From positions 1 through 46,207 of the forward strand of contig CAIJPD010000062.1 of assembly GCA_903822495.1 (NCBI GenBank): a stretch of DNA of 46,207 bases, read 5' to 3'. Position numbers and translations under genes: made by a program. Under the pieces are notes generated by a model. That model made no database searches, had not been told where the DNA came from, and was given only the letters and a program-made list of their open reading frames with translations. This DNA is from an uncultured Chloroflexota bacterium (GTDB taxonomy: Bacteria; Chloroflexota; Limnocylindria; Limnocylindrales; CSP1-4). Shown here piece after piece: positions 15,461 to 23,716 of this stretch; position 1 is the stretch's first letter, and each line of letters opens with the position of its first letter.

Positions 15461-17599
15461 GTGCTGATCGGCGGCATCATCGCGGGCCTGGCCCTGGGGC
15501 TCCTGGCCGGCGGTGACATCCTCAACCTCGCCCGCATCCGCCTGCGCTGGACCGCGCTGATCTTCGCGGCCCTGGCTGGCCGCTACGTGACCGAAGCGGC
15601 CCTCGCGGCCGGCATTGGCATCGTGGAGGCGCTGCGGCTCCCGCTCTACCTCTTCTTCTTCGGCCTCCTCCTCACCGGCCTGTGGGCGAACCGCCGCCAC
15701 CCGGGCATGACGCTCGCCTTCACGGGCATCGCCAGCAACACACTGGTCGTGCTCATCAACGGCGGCCACATGACGGTCTGGGCGTCGGCGCTGGCCGCGG
15801 CCGGATTCACGCCCGGCGACCTGGGCCCGGCCTTCCACGTGATCCTCCCCGCCCAGCTGGACGGCTCGTTCATCACGCGGCTGGGCTTCCTGGGCGACGT
15901 CATCCCGATCCCGCTGCCGTTCATCCGCAACGTGGTCTCGCTGGGCGACATCTTCCTGACATCGGGGCTGGCGCTCTTCCTGTTCGGCACGGTGCTGGGC
16001 CGGGGCCGCACGAACCAGGCGATCCGGGCAACGGTCTGGCGGCGCCGACGCCCATCCGGCAGCGGCCTGGCGGCGGGGCTGTCGGAGGCGTCCACGCTCG
16101 AGCGCTCGCTGGTCCTGGGGGCGGGGGCCTCGGGCTCGGCGGTCCCATCGCGCAGCCTGCCGGCCGGGCCAGGCGCGGCGCCTTCGGCTTCGGCCGGGCT
16201 TGGGGCCGGCGCGGCGGCCCCCGCGTTCCCCACGTTGGCGCAGATCAGCGAGCGCATCCGCGACCACCCGTACGTCAAGCTCAGCCTCAACAGCTCGTTC
16301 TCGGCGCTCTGGGCGGGCCAGCTGATCAGCCTCTTCGGTGACCGCGTCCACCAGGTGGCGCTCCTCTTCCTGGTGCTCCAGCTGACTGACTCGCCCATCG
16401 CGGTGGCGGCCGTCCTGGTGGTGACCACGCTGCCCAACCTCTTCCTGGGCCCCATCGCCGGTGCGTTCGTGGACCGCTGGGACGCCCGCGAGGTGATGAT
16501 CGTGAGCGACCTCCTGCGGGCCGCACTGGTCATGGCGATCCCGATCGCGGCGGTCACCAACCTGCTCCTGGTCTTCCCGCTGGTCTTCCTGGTGACGGCG
16601 ATCAGCATCTTCTTCCGACCCGCACGGGTCTCGGTGCTCACCCGGATCGTCGACGAGGACGACCTCCTGGCCGCCAACAGCGCGCTCTGGGTGGGCGAGA
16701 CGATCGCGGACATCGGCGGCTACCCGCTGGCGGGGCTGTTCGTCGCGTTTCTTGGCCGCTCGCTCCCGCTGGCGTTCTGGATCGACGGCGCGACGTACGC
16801 GGCCAGCGCGCTGCTGATCTTCTCGATCGTGGTCCGACCGCTGGTCCGGACCCTCTCCACGATGCGGAGCGCATCACGCGGTTCGGTCGATGCTGCCGGC
16901 CGCGACGGCGGGGCGGTCGAAGCCGGGCGGGTCGTCTCCCCCGAACATGGCGTCCCCGTCCCGGTCGATGCCCAACCCCGTCGGCGTTGGGCGGTCCTCG
17001 ACGAGGCGGAGGCCGGCTGGCAATTCCTGCGCGGCGAGACCGTGCTCCTCGCCAACACCATCCAGGCCGTCGTGGGCCAGGTGATGATCGGGATCGTCCT
17101 GACGCTGTTGCCGCTCTATGCGCGCGACACGATCAGCGGCGTGACGATGGGTCCCGAGGCGATCTACTCGTTCCTCGAGGCCGGGATCGGCGTGGGCAAC
17201 CTCTTCGGCGGGTTCGCCGTGGGCCTGATCGGCGCCCGGATGGGGCTGGGGCGAATGGTGATCGTGGGCTACATGATCACGGGAGCCCTGGTGGCGGCCA
17301 TGAGCCTGACGGGCAACCTGGGGTTGGCCCTGGGCCTGATCTTCGGGGTTGGGATTGGAAACCTGATCTTCGTGATTCCCAGCCAGACGCTCTTCCAGCA
17401 GCGGACCCCACCCGAGCTGATGGGCCGGGTCATCGGCCTGCGCTACTCGCTGACGTTTGGGGCGATGACGCTGGGGATCGCCCTCGCCGGGATCCTGGGC
17501 GAGGTGCTGGGGCCGGCGATGGTCATCGGGCTGTTTGGCCTGCTGACGTTCTGGTCAGGTGTCGCGGGGCTGATCTTCCCGGTTGTCCGGGACGCCTGA
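15461..17599 (+). CDS. DUF5317 domain fused to an MFS transporter
   Basis: Residues 1-185 form a five-helix membrane domain like DUF5317 (GGIIAGLALGLLAGGDILNL, ANRRHPGMTLAFTGIASNTL, VVLINGGHMTVW, ISLGDIFLTSG-type end). A polar Ala/Ser/Pro-rich linker (about 190-265) follows, then a 12-helix major facilitator domain beginning SSFSALWAGQLISLFGDRVH with PIAGAFVDRWDAREVMIVSD as the loop 2-3 motif, typical of MFS proteins formerly called enterobactin exporter-like. The MFS half contains a further polar loop around residues 470-510. Total length is 712. The GTG at 15461 begins just before the first helix; no clear ribosome binding site is visible. DUF5317 proteins are mostly stand-alone and uncharacterised, so the fusion is notable. 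Substrate unknown. Confidence 0.85.
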   Translation: MLIGGIIAGLALGLLAGGDILNLARIRLRWTALIFAALAGRYVTEAALAAGIGIVEALRLPLYLFFFGLLLTGLWANRRHPGMTLAFTGIASNTLVVLINGGHMTVWASALAAAGFTPGDLGPAFHVILPAQLDGSFITRLGFLGDVIPIPLPFIRNVVSLGDIFLTSGLALFLFGTVLGRGRTNQAIRATVWRRRRPSGSGLAAGLSEASTLERSLVLGAGASGSAVPSRSLPAGPGAAPSASAGLGAGAAAPAFPTLAQISERIRDHPYVKLSLNSSFSALWAGQLISLFGDRVHQVALLFLVLQLTDSPIAVAAVLVVTTLPNLFLGPIAGAFVDRWDAREVMIVSDLLRAALVMAIPIAAVTNLLLVFPLVFLVTAISIFFRPARVSVLTRIVDEDDLLAANSALWVGETIADIGGYPLAGLFVAFLGRSLPLAFWIDGATYAASALLIFSIVVRPLVRTLSTMRSASRGSVDAAGRDGGAVEAGRVVSPEHGVPVPVDAQPRRRWAVLDEAEAGWQFLRGETVLLANTIQAVVGQVMIGIVLTLLPLYARDTISGVTMGPEAIYSFLEAGIGVGNLFGGFAVGLIGARMGLGRMVIVGYMITGALVAAMSLTGNLGLALGLIFGVGIGNLIFVIPSQTLFQQRTPPELMGRVIGLRYSLTFGAMTLGIALAGILGEVLGPAMVIGLFGLLTFWSGVAGLIFPVVRDA

Positions 17600-17623
17600 G
17601 GCGTCGCGCGGCGCCCGTCGAAC

Positions 17624-19795
17624 CTAGTCGACCCGCGCCCGGAGGAGCCGCGCGGAGTTGAGCATGATCGCCACGTCGGGCAGCGACTGCGCGGCCGCGG
17701 CCCAGACCGGCGGCAGGATCCCCACCGCGGCCAGGCTGATCCCAACCACGTTGTAGACCGCCGCGAAGCCCAGGTTCTGGCGGATGGTCCCGGCGCCCCG
17801 ACGGCCCAGCCGGATGGCGGCCGGCACCAGCGACCAGTCGTCGCGCAGGAGCGCCACGTGGGCCGCCTCGATCGCGACGGCCGACCCGGCGACGCCCATC
17901 GCCACGCCAACGTCCGCCTGGGCCAGCGCCGGCGCGTCGTTCACGCCGTCGCCCACCATCATCACCACGCGGCCCCGGGCCTGGAGGTCGCGGACCGCGG
18001 CGATCTTGTGCTCGGGGAGGAGCTCCGCCCGGAAGTCGATCCCCAGCTCGGCGGCCACGGCGCGGGCGACGGCGGCGTTGTCGCCGGTGAGCAGGATCAA
18101 TTCCTTCACGCCCAGCCGGCGGAGTTGCGCCAGCGCTTCGCGCGCCTCCGGGCGGACCGTATCGGCGAGCGCCACCAGGCCCACCACGGCGCCGCTGGCG
18201 ACCACGAAGAAGACCGTCTTGCCCTGGGACTCGAGGTCGCCCGCCCGGCCTTCGACCCCCTCGTTGGCTTCGATGCCCCAGGCCGCCAGCAGGCGGCGGT
18301 TCCCGACGGCGACGTCCTGGCCCGCGGCCACGCCGGTCACGCCCTGCCCCGGGACCGGGGTGAACGCGTCGGGCTGCGTGATGGAGAGCCCTCGCTCGCG
18401 CGCCGCCGTCACGATGGCCCGCGCCAGCGGGTGCTCGCTGCGCGTCTCGATCGTGGCCACCATCGCGAGGAGGTAGTCCTCCTCCGCGCCGTCCGTGGGC
18501 ACCACGTCGGTGACCACGGGCCGGCCGAACGTGACCGTCCCGGTCTTGTCGATCAGCACCGCATCCACGCGGGCCAGTTGCTCCAGCGCCGCCCCGCCCT
18601 TGACCAGGAGCCCGCGCCGCGCCGCGTTCCCGACGCTGGCCAGCACCACCACCGGCGTCGCCATGGTGATGGCGCAGGCGCACGCGACCACGATCACGGC
18701 CACCGCATTCACGACGTTCTGCGTCGCGAGGTACGTCACCAGCCCAATGCCGAGCACCGTGGGCAGGTAGATCCCGGCGAACCGGTCCGCGAAGCGCTGG
18801 ACGGGGGCTCGATGCGCCTCCGCCTCCTCGACGAGGCGGACGATCCGCGCGAACGTGGTGTCACGTCCGACAGCGGTGGCTCGAAGCCGGAGGTAGCCGG
18901 CCTGCGCGACCGTGGCGGCGAAGACATCGTCGCCCACGGCCTTGTCCACCGGCACGCTCTCGCCGGTGATGGCCGCCTGGTCCACGGGGGCGGCGCCCTC
19001 GACGACCTCGCCGTCCACCGGGACTCGTTCGCCCGGGCGGACGATGACGGTGTCGCCGGCGCGGACCTGGCCAACGGGGATCTCCACCTCATCCGCGCCG
19101 CGGAGGACGCGCGCCGCGGCGGGCTGCAGGCCCACAAGCGCCTGGATCGCGGCGCGGCTGCGCTCGGTGGTGAGCTCCTCCAGGTAGTCGGCGAAGCGCA
19201 TGAAGAAGACGATCAGCGCCGCGGTGGTCCACTGGCCGATGGCGGCCGAGGCGACCACGCCCACGGTCATCAGCGTGTGACCGGTGACCTCCAGGCGACG
19301 GGCCGCCCGGGCAACGCCGCGGAACACCTTCCATCCGCCCAGCACGATGGCGGCAGCCGGGACCCACCACGGGAGCCGCTCCAGGACCGCATCGAACACA
19401 CCCAGCCGCTCCCCGACCGACGCCAGGATCACCACCGCGGCGACGCCGCCCAGCGCCGCCCAGCCGATGACCTGGCCCACGTCGCGGCGGGAGGAGGCGA
19501 GGCCGGTGCGCGGGTCGCCGGCGTCAGCGGCCGGGGCCCCGTCCGGGCTCGCATCCACGGCCGGAGCCACGCCGCAGCCGGTGGATTCGATGGCCTGCTG
19601 GATGCGCGCGGGCGTCACCCTGGTCGGGTCGAATCGAACGGTGGTCCGATTGGACGACAGGAGCGCGTGGACCTCCAGGACCCCGTCGAGGACGCCGACG
19701 GCCGCCTCGATGTGGCGCACCTCATCCTGGCAATCCATGCCGGTGATGGGCAGGTCGATGATGGCCGGGGACTCCGGGGACGCCGAAGAGCTCAT
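17624..19795 (-). CDS. Heavy-metal-transporting P1B-type ATPase with CAC instead of CPC
   Basis: This 723-residue protein has an N-terminal HMA-like metal-binding domain (residues 10-75, TGMDCQDEV), membrane helices, the actuator loop (ITGESVPVDK, 276-285), the phosphorylation site DKTGT at 416-420, an HP motif (SEHPLARAI) and the hinge GDGVNDAPALAQADVGVAMG. These define a P1B metal-exporting ATPase at the cytoplasmic membrane. The intramembrane metal site, usually CPC, reads VACACAITMATP: C372-A-C374, lacking the proline, read directly from the codons TGC GCC TGC. The HMA motif GMDCQDE also lacks the second cysteine, as in some Zn/Cd/Pb pumps. The neighbours are arsenic genes on the same strand. 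TACCAT lies nine bases upstream of the ATG, so the gene may have its own leaderless promoter. The metal is uncertain; a zinc, cadmium or lead pump is likelier than copper. Confidence 0.9.
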   Translation of the reverse strand: MSSSASPESPAIIDLPITGMDCQDEVRHIEAAVGVLDGVLEVHALLSSNRTTVRFDPTRVTPARIQQAIESTGCGVAPAVDASPDGAPAADAGDPRTGLASSRRDVGQVIGWAALGGVAAVVILASVGERLGVFDAVLERLPWWVPAAAIVLGGWKVFRGVARAARRLEVTGHTLMTVGVVASAAIGQWTTAALIVFFMRFADYLEELTTERSRAAIQALVGLQPAAARVLRGADEVEIPVGQVRAGDTVIVRPGERVPVDGEVVEGAAPVDQAAITGESVPVDKAVGDDVFAATVAQAGYLRLRATAVGRDTTFARIVRLVEEAEAHRAPVQRFADRFAGIYLPTVLGIGLVTYLATQNVVNAVAVIVVACACAITMATPVVVLASVGNAARRGLLVKGGAALEQLARVDAVLIDKTGTVTFGRPVVTDVVPTDGAEEDYLLAMVATIETRSEHPLARAIVTAARERGLSITQPDAFTPVPGQGVTGVAAGQDVAVGNRRLLAAWGIEANEGVEGRAGDLESQGKTVFFVVASGAVVGLVALADTVRPEAREALAQLRRLGVKELILLTGDNAAVARAVAAELGIDFRAELLPEHKIAAVRDLQARGRVVMMVGDGVNDAPALAQADVGVAMGVAGSAVAIEAAHVALLRDDWSLVPAAIRLGRRGAGTIRQNLGFAAVYNVVGISLAAVGILPPVWAAAAQSLPDVAIMLNSARLLRARVD

Positions 19796-19840
19796 GTGAC
19801 CAGCATGGTAGTCCAGCGCCGAGGGCGTGGCCCGCGCGCC

Positions 19841-19868
19841 GACGACCCGGGCGACGACGACCCGGGCG
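19841..19868. repeat. Short direct repeat in the P-type ATPase / ACR3 gap
   Basis: GACGACCCGGGCG occurs twice, at 19841-19853 and 19856-19868, each centred on the palindrome CCCGGG. It lies in the 99-base gap between the ACR3 stop and the promoter of the ATPase gene. It may be a small slippage duplication; no function is evident. Confidence 0.4.
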
Positions 19869-19894
19869 GCGACGATCCGTTCAGCGCCGTCGCC

Positions 19895-20986
19895 TCAGGG
19901 ACGGACGACCGGAAGCATCCGCGACATGGATTCGGGATAGAACCGCCGGCCCAGCCAGAGCGCCACGTTGACCAGGCCGATCAGCGCGGGCACCTCCACG
20001 AGCGGTCCGATGACCGCGGCGAATGCCGCCCCACTCCCGATCCCGAAGGTGGCCACGGCCACGGCGATCGCCAGCTCAAAGTTGTTGGAGGCGGCCGTGA
20101 ACGAGAGCGCCGCCGTCTGTCCGTACGTGGCGCCGGCCCGCACGCTCATCAGGAACGTGACAAGGAACATGACGACGAAGTAGAAGAGCAGCGGGATGGC
20201 CACCCGGACCACGTCCAGCGGCAGCGCCACGATGTTCTCGCCCTTGAGCGAGAACATGACGACGATGGTGAACAGGAGGGCGATCAGGGTCAGGGGGCTG
20301 ATCCGGGGCACGAACACTTCCTCGTACCAGGCCCGGCCGCGACGGGCAATCAGCACGCGACGCGTCAGGAATCCGGCCAGGAACGGGACCCCGAGGTAGA
20401 TGGCGACGCTGCCCGCGATCTGGCCGATGGTGATGTCGATGGCCAGCCCGGGCAGGCCCAGCCACGTCGGCAGGACCGTGATGAAGACGTAGGCGAAGAC
20501 CGAGTAGAAGAGCACCTGGAAGAGCGAGTTGAAGGCGACCAGGGCGGCGCAGTACTCGGGGTCGCCGCGGGCCAGGTCGTTCCAGACGATGACCATGGCG
20601 ATGCAGCGCGCCAGGCCAATCATGATCAGGCCCACCATGTACTGCGGCTGGTCGCGCAGGAAGAGCACCGCCAGGCCGAACATCAGCAGGGGCCCGATGA
20701 CCCAGTTCTGGACCAGCGACAGGACCAGGACCCGCGTGTTGCGAAAGACTCGGCCCATCTCCTCGTAGCGGACCTTGGCCAGCGGCGGGTACATCATCAC
20801 GATGAGACCCACGGCGATCGGGATGGACGTGGTACCCACGCTGAGCCGGTCCAGCAGGCCGACGACGCCCGGCACCAGGACGCCGAGCGCCACGCCGATG
20901 GCCATGGCCAGGAAGATCCAGACCGTGAGATAGCGATCCAGGAACCGGAGGCGATGCGGACCGGGGGCCGACGCGGCCACGCTCAT
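19895..20986 (-). CDS. acr3: ACR3-family arsenite efflux permease
   Basis: The 363-residue protein has ten membrane segments and the ACR3 hallmarks: [20 protein letters not shown] at the N-terminus, [14 protein letters not shown], the conserved helix [20 protein letters not shown] with the essential cysteine at 128, and [23 protein letters not shown]3 proteins export arsenite, and some antimonite, using the proton motive force. Its ATG overlaps the stop of the MerR-ArsC fusion gene by four bases (ATGA, 20983-20986), forming a two-gene resistance operon: the fused reductase makes arsenite and ACR3 pumps it out. Length and motifs are intact. Confidence 0.96.
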   Translation of the reverse strand: MSVAASAPGPHRLRFLDRYLTVWIFLAMAIGVALGVLVPGVVGLLDRLSVGTTSIPIAVGLIVMMYPPLAKVRYEEMGRVFRNTRVLVLSLVQNWVIGPLLMFGLAVLFLRDQPQYMVGLIMIGLARCIAMVIVWNDLARGDPEYCAALVAFNSLFQVLFYSVFAYVFITVLPTWLGLPGLAIDITIGQIAGSVAIYLGVPFLAGFLTRRVLIARRGRAWYEEVFVPRISPLTLIALLFTIVVMFSLKGENIVALPLDVVRVAIPLLFYFVVMFLVTFLMSVRAGATYGQTAALSFTAASNNFELAIAVAVATFGIGSGAAFAAVIGPLVEVPALIGLVNVALWLGRRFYPESMSRMLPVVRP

Positions 20987-21822
20987 GACCGTGCCGCGCC
21001 CGCGCCCGGGATTCGGCCGGCGGCGCGCATCGCCACCTCGACAAACGGGCGAAGTCGCTGGGTCAGCTCCACGGCCGTGTGGCGAAAGGCCGCCGCCTTC
21101 TGCTCGTCGGTGCCCTGGGCCTCGGCCGGGTCCTCCAGTCCCCAGTGGAGCTTGTTGTGCTCGCCGGGGAAGACCGGGCAGGACTGGCGGGCGCGGTCAC
21201 AGACGGTGATCACGTAGTCCCAGGGCTGCCCCACGAAGTCCATCGTGGACTTGCTGGTGGCCGCCGACCAGTCGATGCCCTGCTCCGCGAGGACGCGGAT
21301 GGAGTACGGGTGCACGCCCTTGGGCTCGGTGCCCGCGGAGGCCACCTCGAAGTCGGCGCCGCCCATCCGGGCGAGCAGGGCCTCGGCGAGCTGGCTCCGG
21401 GCGGAGTTTCCGGTGCACACGAAGAGAACGCGGATGGGCTGGGCGGGCATGGGTCGCTCCTGTGCGGCGGCGCGGCTGGCAGCCGCGATGGTGTCCTCGA
21501 GATCGGTGAGCTCGGCGTCGAGGCGGTCGAGATCCGCGCGCTGGCGGGCGATGGCGTCGCGCTGGGCGGCCAGCAGCGGCGCGAGGTCGGGGTCCACGGC
21601 GCCGCGTTCCAGGCAGAGTCGGGCGAGGCGGCCGGCATCGGCGGGGGCCAGGCCGAGGCGGCGCAGGCTCGATACGAGCCTGACGCGCGCCACGTCGGCC
21701 TCGCCGTACTCGCGGTAGCCGTTCGGCCTGCGGGGCGGGCGCGGCAGGACGCCGGCCGACTCGTACCAGCGCACGGCGGACGGGGCGATCCCGGCGCGGC
21801 GGGCAAGCTCGGCGGTTCTCAC
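20983..21822 (-). CDS. MerR-family regulator fused to thioredoxin-type arsenate reductase (ArsC)
   Basis: Residues 1-75 are a MerR winged helix ([20 protein letters not shown], then [20 protein letters not shown]), followed by a dimerising coiled coil (about 80-122). From residue 128 the protein is a low-molecular-weight-phosphatase-type arsenate reductase: [20 protein letters not shown] carries the CX5R loop (C136-R142), and [14 protein letters not shown] supplies the two further cysteines (208 and 215) of the thioredoxin-coupled mechanism. It should reduce arsenate to arsenite. The MerR half has only one cysteine (C70), so a classical metal site is unclear and the reductase half may be the sensor. 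Length is 279. The MerR-type promoter just upstream predicts autoregulation of this gene and acr3. A frameshift artefact is unlikely, as the frame is continuous. Confidence 0.93.
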   Translation of the reverse strand: MRTAELARRAGIAPSAVRWYESAGVLPRPPRRPNGYREYGEADVARVRLVSSLRRLGLAPADAGRLARLCLERGAVDPDLAPLLAAQRDAIARQRADLDRLDAELTDLEDTIAAASRAAAQERPMPAQPIRVLFVCTGNSARSQLAEALLARMGGADFEVASAGTEPKGVHPYSIRVLAEQGIDWSAATSKSTMDFVGQPWDYVITVCDRARQSCPVFPGEHNKLHWGLEDPAEAQGTDEQKAAAFRHTAVELTQRLRPFVEVAMRAAGRIPGAGAARS

Positions 21823-21828
21823 GACGAG

Positions 21829-21859
21829 ACCCTACACCTTGAAGTGGCTCGAAGGTCAA
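21829..21859 (-). promoter_or_regulatory. MerR-type promoter/operator of the arsenic operon
   Basis: On the minus strand TTGACC (21859-21854) and TAGGGT (21834-21829) are separated by 19 bases, the over-long spacer that MerR proteins correct by twisting DNA. An inverted repeat in the spacer region, ACCTT ... AAGGT, spans 21837-21857. The start codon lies six bases beyond the -10, so the transcript is likely leaderless. Confidence 0.85.
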
Positions 21860-22037
21860 GCGGGCGCGGCGGTTGGCGATCGATCGTCGGTCGTGAGGCT
21901 GCCGGCCGGCGGCCCAGGGCAGGCAGGCGACCCGAGACGAACCGGGCGCGCGCGTGATTCGCCCCTTCGGTACACTTCGCGCGCCAGCCGGGCGCCCACA
22001 GAGCGGGGGCCGGCCGCGAGGGAGTGACCCCGACCGC

Positions 22038-22523
22038 ATGAGCGACAAGCCGCGCGACGATTTCGACGACGATTTCGACGACTCCGACGCCGACCAGGGC
22101 GACAGTGACCAGGAGATGGCGCGGCCCGCGAAGGCCGCGGGCTCCGGCAGCCGTCCGGGCAAGGGCCCGCGTGGCGGCCTGGGCCGCAACGACGCGGCGA
22201 CCGCCGGGAGCGGTGGTGGACCCACCGAGGGGGCCATCCACGTCACGGACCGGGCCTCCAAGGTGTTCGTGCTGGCGGCCGTCGCAGTCTTCGTGCTCAT
22301 CCTGTTCAACGGCCTGCTGCTGGGCGTTGGTGGCACGCTGACGCCAATCCCCACGCCCGCGCCCGTGGTCACCGCCGCGCCCACGCCCAAGCCCAGCATC
22401 ACGGCCAAGCCGTCGGCTTCGACCGCTGCCAGCGTCGCCCCGTCGGCTTCCGCTGCGGCCAGCGCCGCCCCGTCGGCTGCGGCCAGCACGGCCCCGTCGA
22501 CCGCGCCCAGCCCCAGCAAGTAG
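22038..22523 (+). CDS. Single-pass membrane protein with acidic N-terminus and Ala/Ser/Pro-rich tail
   Basis: The 161-residue product begins with an Asp-rich segment (residues 6-32, DDFDDDFDDSDADQGDSDQE), continues through a Gly/Arg-rich region, crosses the membrane once (about 78-100, VFVLAAVAVFVLILFNGLLL), and ends in about 60 residues of low complexity built from PTPAP, PKPS and (A)PSA repeats. The tail would be outside the cell under a positive-inside reading, as a wall-spanning spacer. I recognise no family. ATG 22038 has GGGAG 15 bases upstream, a loose fit, and a promoter-like TACACT at 21971-21976. Codon composition matches the host. Confidence 0.6.
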   Translation: MSDKPRDDFDDDFDDSDADQGDSDQEMARPAKAAGSGSRPGKGPRGGLGRNDAATAGSGGGPTEGAIHVTDRASKVFVLAAVAVFVLILFNGLLLGVGGTLTPIPTPAPVVTAAPTPKPSITAKPSASTAASVAPSASAAASAAPSAAASTAPSTAPSPSK

Positions 22524-22611
22524 GCGTCCAAACGGCCTGTCCTCAGCCGGTGTCGCCGGGCCCGTCGTCGGCCGCCCTCGCGCTCGCTGGGGTCGGTATA
22601 CTCGCCCGGCC

Positions 22612-23694
22612 ATGACCCATGTGTTTCTCGCCCCGCACCCGGATGATGTCGCCCTGTCCTGCGGTGGCCTGGTGGCCACGCTGCGCGAGCTTGGGCAGAA
22701 CGTCACGATCATCACGGTCTTCTCGGGCGCCGGCAACGTCGCCGGGCTGACCGGTTATCAGCGCGAGGCCCTGGGCTTCGGCAACAAGGCCATCTGGCCG
22801 GCGGGCGAGGCGTTCAACCGCGCCGACATCCGCGCCGACTGGCCGACGGATGAGCACCCGGGCGCCACCCCGCCGTGGGCCGCCACCACGGATCGCCTGA
22901 ATGCCACGCAGGAGGACGCCGACGCGGCGGCCAAGCGCTTCTGGCAGCGCTCGTCCTGGTATCGGCGCGCCAGCATCCGCAACAAGGCGCTCGCCGGGCA
23001 GCCGCTGATCGACAACGTCCCCACGCAGGGCGCGGTGATGACCGACGGGATCATGGAGGCTGCCGCCGCGGGCGACGTCATGGCGCGCCGCCGGATCGAG
23101 GACGAGCGCTTCGCGTACTTCGCGGAGGCGTCGGTCGTCTTCCTGGACCTCCCGGACGCGGTCTTTCGCGGCTACGAAGGCGACGAGCAGCTCCTGGGCA
23201 AGGTCCGCGAGGACGATCTGGACGTCACGGCGATCCTGCGCCGCGAGATCGCGCGCCTGGAGCCACAGCAGGTCTACGTCCCGCTCGCCATCGGCAACCA
23301 CGTGGACCACCAACTGGTCCGGAACGCGGGCATCAGCCTCCTGGCAGAGGGCCGCAAGTGGGTCATGCCGGGGCCGGACTACGCTGGCCGGGTGCAGTTC
23401 TACGAGGACTTCCCGTACGCCTGGTGGGGCAACTTCGACGCCATCGGTGACCTCCCCGCCGACGCGCTCACCGGGATCCCGGCGGATCTTGCCCTCGTCC
23501 CCGAGTTCGCCGATATCTCCGACACGCTGGAGCGCAAGATCACCGGCATCACGCTCTACGAGAGCCAGATCGATCGGCTCTTCGGCAGCACGCTGGAGAT
23601 GGCAGATGCGGTCCGCGGCAACGGCCAGAAGATCGGCGCGCTGGGCGGCGTGAATGGCTCCGCCGAGCGCTACTGGGCCGCTCGCCGGGCCTGA
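22612..23694 (+). CDS. PIG-L family (LmbE-like) deacetylase
   Basis: The 360-residue protein starts MTHVFLAPHPDDVALSCGGL, whose HPDD supplies the zinc ligands and catalytic acid of the PIG-L/LmbE fold, and later has PLAIGNHVDHQLVRNAGISL with the H-x-D-H motif. Family members remove acetyl groups from N-acetylglucosaminyl substrates such as mycothiol or glycolipid precursors. It is longer than typical stand-alone enzymes (about 230-280), with an insertion near residues 75-150. TATACT (22597-22602) lies nine bases before the ATG, a strong leaderless promoter. The GT-C gene follows 22 bases downstream, so the pair may modify a glycan. Confidence 0.88.
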   Translation: MTHVFLAPHPDDVALSCGGLVATLRELGQNVTIITVFSGAGNVAGLTGYQREALGFGNKAIWPAGEAFNRADIRADWPTDEHPGATPPWAATTDRLNATQEDADAAAKRFWQRSSWYRRASIRNKALAGQPLIDNVPTQGAVMTDGIMEAAAAGDVMARRRIEDERFAYFAEASVVFLDLPDAVFRGYEGDEQLLGKVREDDLDVTAILRREIARLEPQQVYVPLAIGNHVDHQLVRNAGISLLAEGRKWVMPGPDYAGRVQFYEDFPYAWWGNFDAIGDLPADALTGIPADLALVPEFADISDTLERKITGITLYESQIDRLFGSTLEMADAVRGNGQKIGALGGVNGSAERYWAARRA

Positions 23695-23716
23695 GATTGG
23701 ACCGGCGACGGGACCG

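Noticed and set aside
15404..15466. 20-codon ORF just before the DUF5317-MFS gene, overlapping its start region
   Set aside because: No ribosome binding site and no leaderless -10; its sequence (MHRLGSPTRTGAPYRTAKPC) looks like random GC-rich coding.
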